From the NCBI GenBank assembly GCA_046346665.1, contig JAXMHQ010000001.1:1-64000 (forward strand): a stretch of 64,000 nt of DNA. Reading direction: 5' to 3'. The notes under the pieces are model-generated. The model was not told the origin of the DNA and ran no database searches. It worked only from the letters and a program-made list of their open reading frames with translations. The stretch comes from JAXMHQ01 sp046346665 (GTDB lineage Bacteria > Verrucomicrobiota > Verrucomicrobiia > Limisphaerales > JAXMHQ01). A program made the position numbers and the translations under genes. Within the stretch, counting starts at the first letter, position 1; each line of letters starts with the position of its first letter. Positions 11,467-20,364 of this stretch are shown here, piece by piece.

Positions 11467-11880
11467 ATGAAATCGAAAATTTTTGCCGTGGCATTCGCGG
11501 CCGCCTCCCTGGCCCTCATCGTCGGCTGCGTCAGCACCATGGACGGGCACAAGCAGGCCGCCGTTCCGTTCCAAAAGGACACGATCGAAGCCCGTTATGA
11601 GCGCCCGATGACCCAGGTCTACACCGCCGCCAAGGAAGTGGTGGCGTTCAACGGGGCGATCATCAATGAAACCATCCTGCACGGACAGACCAACGCCGTG
11701 GACAATGTCGCCAAGGTGATCCAGGGAAAGGTGAACCAGCGCACGGTTTGGGTCCGCGTTATGCAGATCGACCCCAAGACCACCGCCGTTTCCGTCCAGG
11801 TCCGGACTTCCGGCGGCGGTGCCGACATCGATCTCGCGGCCGAGATCGACAAGCAGATCGCGCTAAAGCTGGTTCGGTAA
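11467..11880 (+). CDS. Small lipoprotein, DUF3568-like
   Basis: This 137-aa protein has a lipoprotein signal ending LIVGC (Cys21) after MKSKIFAVAF. The mature part is a small alpha/beta domain (YERPMTQVYTAAKEVVAFNG ... DIDLAAEIDKQIALKL). It resembles short envelope lipoproteins annotated DUF3568, but I am not certain of the family. The ATG at 11467 is chosen because upstream codons lie in GC-rich noncoding sequence. Its last 18 bases overlap the convergent gene at 11863. The 282 bases upstream (11185-11466) show no gene; an AT-rich TTATATAG near 11332 could be a -10. Confidence 0.75.
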   Translation: MKSKIFAVAFAAASLALIVGCVSTMDGHKQAAVPFQKDTIEARYERPMTQVYTAAKEVVAFNGAIINETILHGQTNAVDNVAKVIQGKVNQRTVWVRVMQIDPKTTAVSVQVRTSGGGADIDLAAEIDKQIALKLVR

Positions 11881-13086
11881 GCGGCCCTTGAGGCCGATAT
11901 TTTGCTCGTAGGTGCCGAGCTTCACGGTCCCGGGCTTTTCGCGCCCCTTTAATTCCAGTTTCAGCCGCGCCAGCCGGCTCTCCGCCGCATACGCGGCCGC
12001 ACTGCCCGGGTACAACTGCCCGATCCGGCTCACGGTGTGCCGCACCGTCTCCAGGTCCGCCCCGTGCCGGACCTGCAAGTCCGCCAGCAAATTCAGCCAC
12101 CCCACCACCCGCCCCGCGGGCTGGTCCGGCTGCATGATCAACTGGTCCAACTGGTCGGCCGCCAGGTCGAGCCGGTCGAAATGGCCCGCGTAGATTTTGG
12201 CCAGCTCCTCCCGCGCATCCGCATCCCGCGGATGGCGCTCGATCTGTTTCACCAGCTCCGCCGCCCGCGCGCCGGGATCCACCGACGGCGCCTGCGGATG
12301 CTGGTCCGGCTGGAGCAACCCGATGTTGTCGATCCCCTGCGGGAGCGCCACGGTCCGGGGTTCCTGCGCCGCAACCAGCGAATCCATGCTTGCCAGGTGC
12401 GCGATGCGCTGCGCCGCCAGCGCGGCAAATTCCGTCCCGGGCAGCATCTCCGGAATCCGCTCGAGCGTCTCGCGCGCCGCATCGGGATCCAGCGCGTACT
12501 TGAGCTGCCAATCCGCCAGGGTGTTCAAGGCCAGGGCGATGTTCCGGGGCGGGTGGCCGGGTTGATTGCAAATCCGTTGGATGACGAGGGTGGCGCCGGG
12601 CAGGTCGTTCAGGTTTTCCGCCTGGACGGCCGCCAGCAGCAGCAGCCCCTCGACATCGGTCGGGAACCGGTCGAGCTGGCGCCGGATTTCCGCGACCGCC
12701 TCCGTGTATCGGCCGCGGTTGCGATGCGCCTGCGCGAGGGAATAAAGCGGTTGCGGATCGGGTTCCCGGCTGCCACCGTCGTAAAGGGATCCGAACGGCG
12801 CGGCGATCATGCGCGTGATGGAATGGCGCCAGATCACGGCGAGGAGGAGTCCGCAAACGGCGGTCAGCGGGATGCCGAGATACGCGCCGGCGGCGCCGCC
12901 GTCCGCCACGAACGGGATGACCTTCCGCACCATGAGCGCCAGCACCAGCCCGGTGCAAATCCAGCGCACAATGAGCACCGGCGGATCGTCGGAACGTTTC
13001 AAGGTTCGCCAGGCCAGCCAGCCCACCGCGCCCGCAAAAGCGGCGATCAGCAGGATCCCTCGGATCATCTGGCCGGTATGGTTCAT
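11863..13086 (-). CDS. Membrane-anchored TPR protein
   Basis: This protein of about 407 aa has two or three N-terminal transmembrane helices (about residues 5-100 from MNHTG). A cytoplasmic or periplasmic tetratricopeptide region follows (PLYSLAQAHRNRGRYTEAVA; AREELAKIYAGHFDRLDLAA). Start 13086 is preferred because GGGGA lies eight bases before the ATG; ATG 13095 is also possible. It closes the operon that starts with the ECF sigma factor at 17304, 25 bases after pilT. Function is unknown; TPRs suggest a scaffold for a protein complex. Confidence 0.75.
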   Translation of the reverse strand: MNHTGQMIRGILLIAAFAGAVGWLAWRTLKRSDDPPVLIVRWICTGLVLALMVRKVIPFVADGGAAGAYLGIPLTAVCGLLLAVIWRHSITRMIAAPFGSLYDGGSREPDPQPLYSLAQAHRNRGRYTEAVAEIRRQLDRFPTDVEGLLLLAAVQAENLNDLPGATLVIQRICNQPGHPPRNIALALNTLADWQLKYALDPDAARETLERIPEMLPGTEFAALAAQRIAHLASMDSLVAAQEPRTVALPQGIDNIGLLQPDQHPQAPSVDPGARAAELVKQIERHPRDADAREELAKIYAGHFDRLDLAADQLDQLIMQPDQPAGRVVGWLNLLADLQVRHGADLETVRHTVSRIGQLYPGSAAAYAAESRLARLKLELKGREKPGTVKLGTYEQNIGLKGRLPNQL

Positions 13087-13111
13087 GGCGTCCATCCCCG
13101 CATCGGGGCGG

Positions 13112-14173
13112 TCAGGTCTTGCGCTGCACAATCTGGTCCGGGTGCCGCGCCCGGCTGGCCGCCGCGTCGTAGGTGATCAGGCAGCGGCAGTAAAGGTCGT
13201 GAAGACAGTTGTCCATGAGGATCATTCCGTCTTTGCGCCCCGTTTGAAGGATGTTTTCGATCTGGTGCAGTTGATTTTCCCGGATGAGATTGCGGACGGC
13301 GCCGCTGGCGACGAGCAATTCGACGGCGAGAATGCGCCGGGTGCGATCGGCCGCAGGCAGCAGGTCCTGGGCGAGAATTCCCTGGAGCGCGTTGGAAAGC
13401 TGCATGACGATCTGGCGCTGGGCGCTGCCCTCGAACACGCCCACAATGCGTTCGATCGCGTGCGAGACGCTCGGCGAATGCATGGTGGCCAGGACGAGAT
13501 GCCCGGTTTCGGCCGCGGTCAGCGCGGTGGCAATCGCCTCCGGGTCGCGCATTTCCCCGACGACAATCACGTCGGGATCCTGGCGCAGCACATGGATGAG
13601 GGCGCGGTTGAAGGAGCGGACGTCGGTGAGCACCTCCTGCTGGACCACGATGGCGCGCTTGTTCTGGTGGACGAATTCGATGGGGTCCTCGATCGTGACG
13701 ATCTTGCAGCGGCGCTCGGTGTTGATCAGGTCGACGAGGTAGTTGAGCGTGGTGGTTTTGCCGGCGCCGGTGGGGCCGGTGATGAGCAGCAGGCCGTTGG
13801 GGCGCCGGGCGAGTTCGTCGATTTTCTCCGGCAACCCGAGTTCCTCGCGGGAAGCGACGCGGTCGCCGCAGAAGCGGAAGCTGAGTTCGGGGTGGCCGTT
13901 GCGGCGGTAAAACGTGACGCGGACGCGGCCGGCGGTTTTGTGGAGGAGGGAGATGCAGAGTTCCCATTCCTGCTCGAATTTCCGGAGCTGCTGTTCGTTC
14001 AACAGGCTGGTGGCCATGCGCGTGATCTCCTCCTCGGACAGGGCGTCTTCGTCGGCGATGATGATCTCGCCGTTCACGCGAAACGCGGGCGGCACGCCGG
14101 CGACCAGGTGAAGGTCCGAGCCGTCGAATTCCTTCGCGGCGGAGAGGAGGCGGTCGAGATTTTCGGTGCTCAT
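13112..14173 (-). CDS. pilT: PilT-type secretion/retraction ATPase
   Basis: This 353-aa hexameric ATPase has an N-terminal PAS-like domain (1-100), Walker A GPTGAGKT (133-140), an Asp box TIEDPIEF (160-167), Walker B VIVVGEMRD (202-210) and a His box ETGHLVLATMHS. The C-terminal AVRNLIRENQLHQIENILQT matches the PilT signature AIRNLIRE, separating it from GspE/PilB. PilT depolymerizes type IV pili. It overlaps the upstream TPR gene by four bases (ATGA). No pilus structural genes lie beside it, so whether it serves pili or the nearby type II system is unclear. Confidence 0.92.
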   Translation of the reverse strand: MSTENLDRLLSAAKEFDGSDLHLVAGVPPAFRVNGEIIIADEDALSEEEITRMATSLLNEQQLRKFEQEWELCISLLHKTAGRVRVTFYRRNGHPELSFRFCGDRVASREELGLPEKIDELARRPNGLLLITGPTGAGKTTTLNYLVDLINTERRCKIVTIEDPIEFVHQNKRAIVVQQEVLTDVRSFNRALIHVLRQDPDVIVVGEMRDPEAIATALTAAETGHLVLATMHSPSVSHAIERIVGVFEGSAQRQIVMQLSNALQGILAQDLLPAADRTRRILAVELLVASGAVRNLIRENQLHQIENILQTGRKDGMILMDNCLHDLYCRCLITYDAAASRARHPDQIVQRKT

Positions 14174-14946
14174 GATGAAAACCAGCGGCGGCAGCGGCGG
14201 AGCCAGCCCGACCAGGGGCTGGCGCCGGACAACCGGGCCAGCTCGAGCCCGGCGTCGCGGCAGGCGGGGTTGAGTTCGCGGGCGCGGGCGAGTGAGAACT
14301 GGGCGGGCCCGTGCAGCCCGAGCCTGCCCTGGCAGCGGCCCAGTTCGAGCCACACCACGAAGTGCCCCGCGTTCCATTCGACCGCCTGCTGCAGATGTTT
14401 CAATGCCAGCGCAAACTGGCCGTGGTAATAGCGAATCCGCCCCGCCAGCCAGGCGACAAACCAGTCCCCCGGCGCCAGCATGCGCGCCTTTTCAAAGCAA
14501 TAATCCGCCCGCTGCTCCCGCCGCGCCGCAAGCACGTCGCCGCGCGCCAGCCAGACATAAGGCAGGTCGCCGAGTTCCTGGATGGAGGCGTCGGAAATCA
14601 GCAACGCGCCGTCCAGGTCGCCGTCACGACCCAGCGCCACCGCCTTCGCCGCCAGCAGCTCGGGGTCGCGCGGAAATCGCTCCAGCGCCTTGTCCGCCCA
14701 CAACCGCGCCTCGTGCGCCTCGCCAAGCTCGATCAACATCCGCACCTGGCCGGTCCAGGCGGCCGGGTTCGACACATCGAATTCGAGCACGCGCGAATAA
14801 TGGCGCAGCGCCGGCTCGAATTCTCCCCGCTCGAAGGACCGCCGCGCTTCCTCGAGATAAAAGGCGGCGTCCTTCACCACCGGCGCCGGTGATGGCCGCC
14901 GATCCTCGTGTTCACCTTCCAGTTCGAGATTGCCAAATCGGCTCAT
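14170..14946 (-). CDS. TPR-repeat protein
   Basis: This 258-aa soluble protein is made almost wholly of tetratricopeptide repeats. Examples are AAFYLEEARRSFERGEFEPA, ALRHYSRVLEFDVSNPAAW and DYCFEKARMLAPGDWFVAWL. There is no signal peptide. It overlaps the AAA gene upstream (ATGA at 14943-14946) and pilT downstream (ATGA at 14170-14173), so the three are translationally coupled. It probably acts as an adaptor between the AAA protein and its partners; this is inference from context only. Confidence 0.82.
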   Translation of the reverse strand: MSRFGNLELEGEHEDRRPSPAPVVKDAAFYLEEARRSFERGEFEPALRHYSRVLEFDVSNPAAWTGQVRMLIELGEAHEARLWADKALERFPRDPELLAAKAVALGRDGDLDGALLISDASIQELGDLPYVWLARGDVLAARREQRADYCFEKARMLAPGDWFVAWLAGRIRYYHGQFALALKHLQQAVEWNAGHFVVWLELGRCQGRLGLHGPAQFSLARARELNPACRDAGLELARLSGASPWSGWLRRCRRWFSS

Positions 14947-16493
14947 GCGACTCGATTGCCGTCGCGCTGGACGGCTTTCCGGGAGCGGCTCGCGTTCCGG
15001 GCGCGGCCGTCCGCCCAGGATCGCAACCCGCTGATCTGGTCATCCATCGTCCGGGCCAGCGGCACCGTCTGCTCCAGCGCGCGCAGCACATGGTCCTGCG
15101 ACAGCTCCACCCCGCCCGCAAAGGAATCGTACATCGCGCTGATCACCGCCTCCTCGATCTCGGCGCCGCTGAATTCCGGGCTCGCTTCCGACAGCCGGTC
15201 CAGGTCGAACTGCGCCGGGTCGCGCCGGCGGCGGGACAGGTGGATCCGGAAAACCTCGGCGCGCTCAGCGCGGCTGGGCAGGTCGACGAAAAAGATTTCA
15301 TCGAACCGCCCTTTCCGGAGCAGCTCGGGCGGGAGGTTTGAAATGTCGTTGGCCGTCGCCACCACGAACACCGGCGCGGTTTTTTCGGACAACCAGGTCA
15401 GGAACGTGCCGAACACCCTCGCCGTGGTTCCGCCGTCGGTCTGGCCCGAGGCCTGCGACCCGGCGAATGCCTTGTCGATTTCGTCCACCCACAACACGGC
15501 GGGGGCGACGGATTCGGCGACGGCGATGGCGCGGCGCACGTTTTCCTCGGAGGAGCCCACGAAGCTGCCGAACATCCGGCCCATGTCGAACCGGAGCAAT
15601 GGCAGCCGCCACTGGGTGGAAACCGCCTTTGCGCACAGGCTCTTGCCGCAGCCCTGCACGCCCAGGATCAGCACGCCGCGCGGCGCCGGCAGCCCGTACG
15701 CGCGCGCACCGGCCGTGAACCCGACCGCGCGCTGGGCCAGCCAGTCCTTCAACACCGCCAGGCCGCCGATGCCTTCAAAATTCTCCGCCGTCGCGTAATA
15801 CTCCAGCAGCCCGTTTTTCCGGATGATCTGCTGCTTCTCGGCGAGCACTTCCCCCACATCGGCCGCGCTCAGGCGCGAGGTCTTCACCAGAATTTTCGCA
15901 AACACATTTTCCGCCTCGCCCAGCGTCAGCCCCAGCGCCGCCTGCAACAGTTGCTCGCGGTCGGACTCAGGCAGTTCAAGTTCGACCTGCCGGAATTGTT
16001 TCAGGTCCTGGATCACCCGCTCCAGCAGCGCGCCCAGGTCCTCGCGGTCCGGCAGCGGGAAATTCAGCACCGTGATTTCCTTCTCCAGCTCCGGCGGAAT
16101 CTCCAGCACCGCCGAAATCAACAGGATGGTCTTGTGGCTGTTCTTCAGGTGCAGCGCAATGTCCTTGAGCCTCCGGATCACCGCCACCTGCGTCCGCGCC
16201 AGGAATGGATGGAAATCCTTGAAGATGAAAATTGCGGGTTCCACCTGCTCGATCACATGGTCCAGCGCGCCGACCGGGTCCTTCGTGGCGCCGGTGCGGG
16301 ATTTCTGGGATTGGATCGAAGTGCCGGCCGGGACGATGCCCGTCGTGCAGGTCCATTCAAAGACCCGTTTCTGGCGGCGGCGCCCGATCTCTTCCACCAG
16401 CGTCTGCGCGCGGAGCTCCTCGCCGGTGACCAGGTAAAGAATCGGGTAACGCGCCCGGATCAGGACTTCGAGTTCGGATTGAAAGCTCATCAT
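14943..16493 (-). CDS. AAA-family ATPase, Ycf46-like
   Basis: This 516-aa protein has a divergent N-terminal half (about 1-235) that starts SELEVLIRARYPILYLVTGE. A classical AAA module follows with Walker A GVQGCGKS (278-285), Walker B VLWVDEID (333-340), sensor VATAND and LLRKGRFDE with an arginine finger. It lacks the transmembrane and protease parts of FtsH. The arrangement is that of Ycf46-like non-proteolytic AAA ATPases, whose role is poorly known. ATG 16493 overlaps the preceding gene's stop. An ATG at 16514 would extend it by seven residues. Confidence 0.88.
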   Translation of the reverse strand: MMSFQSELEVLIRARYPILYLVTGEELRAQTLVEEIGRRRQKRVFEWTCTTGIVPAGTSIQSQKSRTGATKDPVGALDHVIEQVEPAIFIFKDFHPFLARTQVAVIRRLKDIALHLKNSHKTILLISAVLEIPPELEKEITVLNFPLPDREDLGALLERVIQDLKQFRQVELELPESDREQLLQAALGLTLGEAENVFAKILVKTSRLSAADVGEVLAEKQQIIRKNGLLEYYATAENFEGIGGLAVLKDWLAQRAVGFTAGARAYGLPAPRGVLILGVQGCGKSLCAKAVSTQWRLPLLRFDMGRMFGSFVGSSEENVRRAIAVAESVAPAVLWVDEIDKAFAGSQASGQTDGGTTARVFGTFLTWLSEKTAPVFVVATANDISNLPPELLRKGRFDEIFFVDLPSRAERAEVFRIHLSRRRRDPAQFDLDRLSEASPEFSGAEIEEAVISAMYDSFAGGVELSQDHVLRALEQTVPLARTMDDQISGLRSWADGRARNASRSRKAVQRDGNRVA

Positions 16494-16717
16494 TGGAACA
16501 GGCGTTTCCACCACGGCAACGGCGGGGGCGCAGGCTCGCGGGCGGTCGATTCCGCCAGCCGCCGCGCGATGGAATCCGGCACCGCGGTTTGCGCGGCATC
16601 AAACCGCAGCAGCTCCTCCGGGCTCGCAAATTCGCGGTCCGACGAGCGGGACTGTTGCGTGGAGGCGTCGAGGGATTCCTTTTGCCCGGACGAAAATCGA
16701 TGTTGATGCGGTTTCAT
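16490..16717 (-). CDS. 75-aa protein of unknown function downstream of the sigma factor
   Basis: This small hydrophilic protein begins MKPHQHRFSSGQKE. It contains SPEELLRFDAAQTAVPDSIA followed by RRLAESTAREPAPPPLP and ends WWKRLF. It starts nine bases after the sigma gene ends and its stop overlaps the AAA start (ATGA), so it is a true operon member. There is no zinc-binding HxxxCxxC motif and no transmembrane helix, so it is not a standard anti-sigma factor, although it occupies that position. Its WWKRLF end resembles a membrane-interacting or docking tail. Function unknown. Confidence 0.7.
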   Translation of the reverse strand: MKPHQHRFSSGQKESLDASTQQSRSSDREFASPEELLRFDAAQTAVPDSIARRLAESTAREPAPPPLPWWKRLFQ

Positions 16718-16725
16718 GATGCCTT

Positions 16726-17304
16726 TCAGCCCGTTTTTTGGAAAAGGGTCGCGAAGGCCTTGCGTGCGCGATGCAGCTTGCCCCGGACCGCGTCGGAACT
16801 CTGGTCGGTCAAGGCCCCGATTTGTTCGTAACTCAATTCCTGGTCGGCGACCAGGAGCAGCAGGAGCCGGTATTCGGCGGGCAAACCGTCGAGCGCCTTC
16901 TGGATTCGCTCCCCGAGCTCCTTGGTTTCCAGCACGCGCAGGGGCGACTCGCCTGCAGCCGCCGCGTTTTCCCAGACGGCCTCGTCGGCATTGGAGAACA
17001 GGTGCCGATCCTGCCACGCCTGCTGCAGGTTCCGGCAATGATTGATGGCGATGCGATACAGCCACGTCCGCCAGCTTGCCTCGCCCCGGAACTGGTCCAT
17101 CTTGCGGTAAGCCTTCAGAAATACATCGTGCGTGGCATCCTCCGCCTTTTGCGGATCGCCCAGAAAACGGAGGCACAGATAGAAGATCGCCCGGCAATGC
17201 TGCTCGTAAAGCCCGGCAAACGCCGACGGCTCCAGCGCCGCGGGCGCTTCGGTCAGGCCACTTTCAGTGAGAGGCGGCTCGTTCACGACCGGATACACGC
17301 CCAT
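16726..17304 (-). CDS. ECF-family RNA polymerase sigma factor
   Basis: This 192-aa protein has region 2 (FAGLYEQHCRAIFYLCLRFL ... AEDATHDVFLKAYRKMDQFR, WRTWLYRIAINHCRN) and region 4 (LPAEYRLLLLLVADQELSYE, SSDAVRGKLHRARKAFATLF). Both are standard for ECF sigma-70 factors. It directs transcription of a small regulon, often its own operon. It heads the six-gene run down to 11863. ATG 17304 is preferred over an in-frame GTG at 17331; neither has a strong ribosome-binding site. Confidence 0.93.
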   Translation of the reverse strand: MGVYPVVNEPPLTESGLTEAPAALEPSAFAGLYEQHCRAIFYLCLRFLGDPQKAEDATHDVFLKAYRKMDQFRGEASWRTWLYRIAINHCRNLQQAWQDRHLFSNADEAVWENAAAAGESPLRVLETKELGERIQKALDGLPAEYRLLLLLVADQELSYEQIGALTDQSSDAVRGKLHRARKAFATLFQKTG

Positions 17305-17340
17305 TAGACAGAAGCCGGCGAAGAAAGTCACGAGGATCTG

Positions 17341-17462
17341 TTGACCGGTTGAATCGTTGAATGGTTAAACCGTTGAACAGTTAAAAGGGTGACGCGCGCC
17401 AGGCTTTTAACCATTTAACGTTTCAACCTTTTTAACTATTTAACTTTTTGACTATTTAACCT
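17341..17462. repeat. Fold-back repeat of GTTGAA/GTTAAA words in a divergent gap
   Basis: The left part (GGTTGAATCGTTGAATGG, TTAAACCGTTGAACAG) is complementary to the right part (CTTTTAACCATTTAACG, TTTCAACC, TTTTTAACTATTTAAC). It fills the gap between the ECF sigma gene and the HAD gene, so any promoter of either gene must lie in or beside it. Related elements occur at 37615-37651 and 63589-63669. Confidence 0.8.
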
Positions 17463-17499
17463 CCGGCCGCATCCCCTATGCTGCCGGGACGTTGATGCA

Positions 17500-18288
17500 A
17501 TGAATTTGCCGATACAGCTCATTTCCACCGATTTTGACGGAACGATCTTTGCCGAGTTTGAAAACCCGCCGATCCCCCGGGAATTGCAGGAAGCCATCGG
17601 CCACCTGCAGCGGCAGGGCGCCAAGTGGGTCATCAACACCGGACGCGACATGTCCAGCCTCATGGAAGCGCTCGCCCGCTCGCGCATCCAGATCCAGCCC
17701 GATTACCTCGTGCTCGTGGAACGCGAGATCCACATCCGCGACGGCATCCGTTACACCTCGCTCGACCACTGGAACCAGGCCTGCGCCCTCGCACATGAAG
17801 AGGTCTTTGAACAGGTCCGGGTCGACCTTCCCCAATTGACGGACTGGATCAACCGGCGCTTCAACGCCACCGTTTACGAGGATCCCTACTCGCCGTTCTG
17901 CCTCATCGCGTCCAACAACGACGACGCGGACACCATTCACGAGTACCTGAACGACTATTGCAGGACCGTGCCGCACCTCGTTGTGATGCGGAACGACGTC
18001 TACGCGCGTCTGAGCCACGAGGACTACAACAAGGGCACCGCCCTCGCCGAACTGAGCTCGATGCTCGGCGTAAAAACAGAACACGTCTTCGCCGCCGGCG
18101 ATCATCTCAACGACCTGCCCATGCTCCTGACCCGCTTCGCCGCCATGATCGCCGCCCCGTCCAACGCCATTCCCCAGGTCAAATCCGCCATCCAACGCCA
18201 GCAAGGTTATCTCAGCAAATTCCCTCATGGCACCGGAACGGCAGAAGCACTGGTGTTTTACCTCAACAAATGTAAATCAAAAGAATAA
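17500..18288 (+). CDS. HAD-superfamily (Cof-like, subfamily IIB) phosphatase
   Basis: This 262-aa protein has all four HAD motifs: STDFDGTIF (motif I, nucleophile Asp), VINTGRD (II), a Lys in YNKGTALAEL (III) and FAAGDHLNDLPMLL (IV). A C2-type cap sits between motifs II and III, as in Cof or sucrose-phosphate-phosphatase-like enzymes. It should hydrolyse a small phosphorylated metabolite, with the substrate not predictable. It stands alone on the plus strand after the fold-back repeat. Confidence 0.85.
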   Translation: MNLPIQLISTDFDGTIFAEFENPPIPRELQEAIGHLQRQGAKWVINTGRDMSSLMEALARSRIQIQPDYLVLVEREIHIRDGIRYTSLDHWNQACALAHEEVFEQVRVDLPQLTDWINRRFNATVYEDPYSPFCLIASNNDDADTIHEYLNDYCRTVPHLVVMRNDVYARLSHEDYNKGTALAELSSMLGVKTEHVFAAGDHLNDLPMLLTRFAAMIAAPSNAIPQVKSAIQRQQGYLSKFPHGTGTAEALVFYLNKCKSKE

Positions 18289-18411
18289 CTGGTAATACAT
18301 CGGAAATATACCATGATGCCATCTAATCACCTAATATTGGCGGCCGGGCGGCAATCCTAAAACATATCGCAAGACGTTGCAGACTAGTCGGTTGTGGAAT
18401 CAGTTTAAGAT

Positions 18412-18439
18412 TTGACTCCTTGGGTGCCGATGATAGCTT
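18412..18439 (+). promoter_or_regulatory. Possible sigma-70 promoter of korAB
   Basis: TTGACT (18412-18417) and TAGCTT (18434-18439) are separated by 16 bases, about 80 bases before the korA start. The -10 is a weak match. It is the best candidate in the 229-base gap after the HAD gene. Confidence 0.35.
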
Positions 18440-18517
18440 GATGCGTGTTCCTGTCCGCTGGTTTCGACTCGAACAGTGTCGGCACGAACATCAACACTTG
18501 AAGAAGAGAATATCCTC

Positions 18518-20350
18518 ATGAGTGACAAACCGTTGGCGGCCCCGACCCCGGGTGGCGCGCACAAGACATCCAAAATTTCGGAAGCCATCATCCGGATTGC
18601 CGGCAATTCGCAGGATGGCATCCAGGCCATCGGCGGTTTCCTCGCCCGCCTGGCCGGGCGCAGCGAACAGGAAGTCATGACGTTCATGACGATCCCGGCC
18701 ACGATTTCCGGGGGTCCCTCCATTTTCCAGGTGCGCATCGGGTCCGGCGAGGTCCTGAGCGCGGGGGACGAGGCGGATGTTCTCCTGGCGTTCTACCAGC
18801 ATTCCTACGAAGGCCACATCGCGTCGCTCAAGAAGGGCGGCATCGTCCTGTATGACGCCGATCACGTGGAGCCGAAGCCCGAGTGGAAGGAGACGTATCA
18901 TCACGTAGGCATTCCCATTTCCAACCTGACGATTGAAGCCATCGGCGGCACCGCGAAGGACAAGGGCAAAAACATTTTCGCGCTGGGCTTGATCGCAAAG
19001 GTGTTCGACCTGGACGTTGCGAAGCTCGAGCGGCTGATCCACGAACGCTTCGGCGGCAAGGACGAATCGGTGGTCAAGACGGCGCTGGCGGCTTTCCATG
19101 CCGGTTACAATTATTCCATCGGCAACCTGATGGACACCTACCGTTTCACGGAAAGCCGGAACAAGGGCCGGAGCCAGGTCGTGATGAACGGCAACGAGGC
19201 CCTCGCCTACGGCTTGATCGCCGCGGGCGTCCGGTTCGGGGCGGGTTACCCGATCACGCCGTGGTCGGACGTCATGGAACTGCTGCGCCGCGAACTGCCG
19301 AAATACGGCGGCAGCTTCATTCAATGCGAAGACGAAATCGCTTCGATTTCAATGGCGATCGGGGCGAGCTACGCCGGCCGCGTGGCGGTGACGGGATCGA
19401 GCGGCCCCGGAATCGCCCTGAAAATGGAAGCGGCGGGCTGGGCTGGCATGGCCGAAGTCCCGCTGGTGGTCATCGACGTGCAGCGCGGCGGGCCTTCCAC
19501 CGGCATGCCGACCAACGTGGAGCAGTCGGATCTCTACATCGCCTGCTTCGGCAGCCACGGCGACAGTCCGCGCGTGGTGCTCGCGCCGGCCGACGTGGAG
19601 GATTGCTTCTACATCGCGATCGAGGCGGTCAACATCGCGCGCAAATACAACGTCCCGGTGTTCGTGCTGAGCGACCAGGCCATTTCCACCCGCATCGAGG
19701 CGTTCACGGAACCCGATCTTGAAAAGATTTGCCAGGATATCACCCCTGATTTCACCCCGGTGCCGGATTACAAGCCTTATGACCTGTCGATCCAGGACGG
19801 CGTGGTGCCGCGGGTGTCGCCCGGCACGCGAATTTTGAGCGGGCGTTACCCGATCGCAACCGGTCTCGAGCACGACGAGTTCGGGCATCCGACGTCGTCA
19901 CCCAAGCTGCACATGCAGATGACGGCGAAGCGCCGCAAGAAGATCCAGGCGCTGGCCGCGACGCTGCCGGTGCCGAAGATTTACGGCCCGAGCGAGGGCA
20001 ACGTGCTGCTGGTCGGCTGGGGTTCCACGCAGGGCCCGATCCGCGAGGCGGTCGATCGCGCGCGCGGCGCGGGCGACAGCGTTTCCTCCATCCACCTTCG
20101 CAGCCTGAGCCCGCTGCCGAACGGCCTTGAAAACATCTTCTCCGGCTTCCACCACGTGCTCGTGGTCGAGATGAACGACGAAGGCATTTACAACTACGGC
20201 GGCCAGCTCGCCAGCCTGCTCCGCGCGCAACTCTGCGACCCGCGCATCCGGGGCATCAACAAGACCGACGGCCTGACCTGGAAGGTCAAGGAAATCCTGG
20301 CCGCGATCAAAACCAAGCTTGCCTCCGCGCCGGCCGCCGCCACCCATTGA
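18518..20350 (+). CDS. korA: 2-oxoacid:ferredoxin oxidoreductase, gamma-alpha fusion subunit
   Basis: This 610-aa protein fuses a gamma domain (residues about 15-200, starting IIRIAGNSQDG) to an alpha/pyrimidine-binding domain (NEALAYGLIAAGVRFGAGYP, then ITPWSDVMELL) and a C-terminal transketolase-like domain. With korB it oxidatively decarboxylates a 2-oxoacid, probably 2-oxoglutarate, to the acyl-CoA while reducing ferredoxin. The start ATG 18518 has AAGAAGAGAA just upstream. korB follows 14 bases after the stop. Substrate assignment between 2-oxoglutarate and pyruvate is inferred from the two-subunit layout. Confidence 0.92.
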   Translation: MSDKPLAAPTPGGAHKTSKISEAIIRIAGNSQDGIQAIGGFLARLAGRSEQEVMTFMTIPATISGGPSIFQVRIGSGEVLSAGDEADVLLAFYQHSYEGHIASLKKGGIVLYDADHVEPKPEWKETYHHVGIPISNLTIEAIGGTAKDKGKNIFALGLIAKVFDLDVAKLERLIHERFGGKDESVVKTALAAFHAGYNYSIGNLMDTYRFTESRNKGRSQVVMNGNEALAYGLIAAGVRFGAGYPITPWSDVMELLRRELPKYGGSFIQCEDEIASISMAIGASYAGRVAVTGSSGPGIALKMEAAGWAGMAEVPLVVIDVQRGGPSTGMPTNVEQSDLYIACFGSHGDSPRVVLAPADVEDCFYIAIEAVNIARKYNVPVFVLSDQAISTRIEAFTEPDLEKICQDITPDFTPVPDYKPYDLSIQDGVVPRVSPGTRILSGRYPIATGLEHDEFGHPTSSPKLHMQMTAKRRKKIQALAATLPVPKIYGPSEGNVLLVGWGSTQGPIREAVDRARGAGDSVSSIHLRSLSPLPNGLENIFSGFHHVLVVEMNDEGIYNYGGQLASLLRAQLCDPRIRGINKTDGLTWKVKEILAAIKTKLASAPAAATH

Positions 20351-20364
20351 ACACGATTTGAATT

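Noticed and set aside
17341..17462. AT-rich fold-back as an origin of replication or DnaA-box cluster
   Set aside because: No TTATCCACA-type boxes are present and the neighbouring genes are not dnaA, dnaN or similar.
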